From: Tatumella citrea
Lineage (GTDB): Bacteria; Pseudomonadota; Gammaproteobacteria; Enterobacterales; Enterobacteriaceae
Length of the DNA stretch: 64,000 nt
Reading direction: 5' to 3'
Assembly: GCF_002163585.1 (NCBI RefSeq)
Contig: NZ_CP015579.1
Location: 992,001-1,056,000, forward strand
Both the position numbers and the translations under genes were made by a program. The notes below the pieces were generated by a model. That model was not told the DNA's origin, searched no databases, and worked only from the letters and a program-made list of their open reading frames with translations. Shown one piece after another: positions 63,382-64,000 of the stretch; positions within the stretch are counted from its first letter, which is position 1; each line of letters opens with the position of its first letter.

Positions 63382-64000
63382 ATGTTTGATAATTTAACCG
63401 ATCGTTTGTCGCAAACACTGCGCAATATCAGCGGCCGCGGAAGGCTGACAGAAGACAATATTAAAGACACTCTGCGTGAAGTACGCATGGCGTTACTGGA
63501 AGCAGATGTTGCACTCCCTGTAGTGCGTGATTTTATCGCACGGGTGAAAGAGAGCGCGGTGGGGCAGGATGTTAATAAAAGCCTGACCCCGGGCCAGGAA
63601 TTTATCAAAATTGTTCGCGACCAGTTGGTGGCGGCAATGGGTGCAGAAAATAACACTCTGAATCTTGCCGCACAGCCTCCTGCCGTGGTGCTGATGGCTG
63701 GTCTGCAAGGGGCCGGTAAAACTACCAGTGTCGGGAAGCTGGGTAAGTTCCTTAAAGAGAAACACAAGAAAAAGGTTCTGGTGGTCTCAGCTGACGTATA
63801 TCGCCCTGCGGCGATTAAACAGCTGGAGACGCTGGCTGAACAGGTAGGCATTGATTTCTGCCCGTCAGATATTACTCAGAAACCTGTCGATATCGTTAAA
63901 CATGCCTTAAGTGAAGCACGCCTGAAATTTTATGATGTGCTGCTGGTGGATACCGCCGGTCGTTTGCACGTAGACGAAGCGATGATGGATGAGATAAAAC
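63382..64000 (+). CDS. ffh: Signal recognition particle protein Ffh (3' end missing)
   Basis: Ffh binds 4.5S RNA and signal sequences and brings ribosomes to FtsY at the membrane. The frame is open to the end of the window (about 206 residues; the family has about 450), so the C-terminal M domain is cut off. The N domain (FDNLTDRLSQTLRNISGRG) and G domain with GLQGAGKTTSVGKLG, VSADVYRPAAIKQL and LLVDTAGRLHVDEAMM are visible. The ATG 63382 follows AAAGGTA. Confidence 0.97.
   Translation, partial: MFDNLTDRLSQTLRNISGRGRLTEDNIKDTLREVRMALLEADVALPVVRDFIARVKESAVGQDVNKSLTPGQEFIKIVRDQLVAAMGAENNTLNLAAQPPAVVLMAGLQGAGKTTSVGKLGKFLKEKHKKKVLVVSADVYRPAAIKQLETLAEQVGIDFCPSDITQKPVDIVKHALSEARLKFYDVLLVDTAGRLHVDEAMMDEIK

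Overview
The window is chromosomal DNA from a gammaproteobacterium of the order Enterobacterales. Almost every protein is close to its Escherichia coli counterpart, and long blocks follow the E. coli order: syd-csrB-yqcC-truC-yqcA, barA/rlmD-relA-mazG-pyrG-eno, queE/queD-cysJIH, cysDNC-ygbE-ftsB-ispDF-truD-surE-pcm-nlpD-rpoS, pncC-recA-recX-alaS-csrA-tRNAs and yqaB-gshA-luxS. Several departures point away from E. coli itself: relA and mazG without mazEF, cysG placed upstream of cysD, a complete tad pilus locus after eno, an enlarged tRNA cluster, and no yqaA. The genus is not settled by the sequence; an Erwiniaceae-type bacterium (for example Tatumella, Erwinia or Pantoea) is my inference.

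Layout. 1-9962: syd (5' end cut off), the regulatory RNA csrB with a GacA/UvrY-type operator upstream, tRNA and rRNA modification genes (truC, rlmD), the sensor kinase barA, relA and mazG. 10011-13920: a secreted cupin protein, then pyrG and eno. 13980-27351: the main accessory region. It holds a MocR-type regulator that lacks the PLP lysine, divergent from a 14-gene Flp/Tad pilus locus (flp, tadV, rcpC, rcpA, cpaD-like, tadZ, tadA, tadB, tadC, tadD, tadE, tadF, an unrecognised secreted protein, tadG). 27460-38702: queuosine precursor genes (queE, queD) and assimilatory sulfate reduction (cysJIH, iap, cysG, cysDNC). 38750-48196: cell division (ftsB), isoprenoid synthesis (ispDF), repair and stress genes (truD, surE, pcm, nlpD, rpoS), and mutS. 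48595-56600: small enzymes, mltB, the SOS genes recA and recX, alaS and csrA. 56867-57781: seven tRNA genes (Ser-Arg-Arg-Arg-Arg-Ser-Arg). 58048-64000: yqaB, gshA, the sRNA micA, luxS, a CNNM/CorC protein, ypjD, and the start of ffh.

How the parts connect. Three parts of the BarA-UvrY-Csr circuit are here: BarA, the RNA CsrB with a UvrY-type box, and CsrA. The flp translation start resembles a CsrA target, so this circuit may govern the pilus (inference). CysG makes siroheme for CysI, and CysDNC-CysH-CysJI together take sulfate to sulfide. The recA promoter carries a near-consensus LexA box. The gshA-luxS gap encodes MicA antisense to both genes, with a sigma-E-type promoter. No insertion sequence, prophage or CRISPR array was seen.
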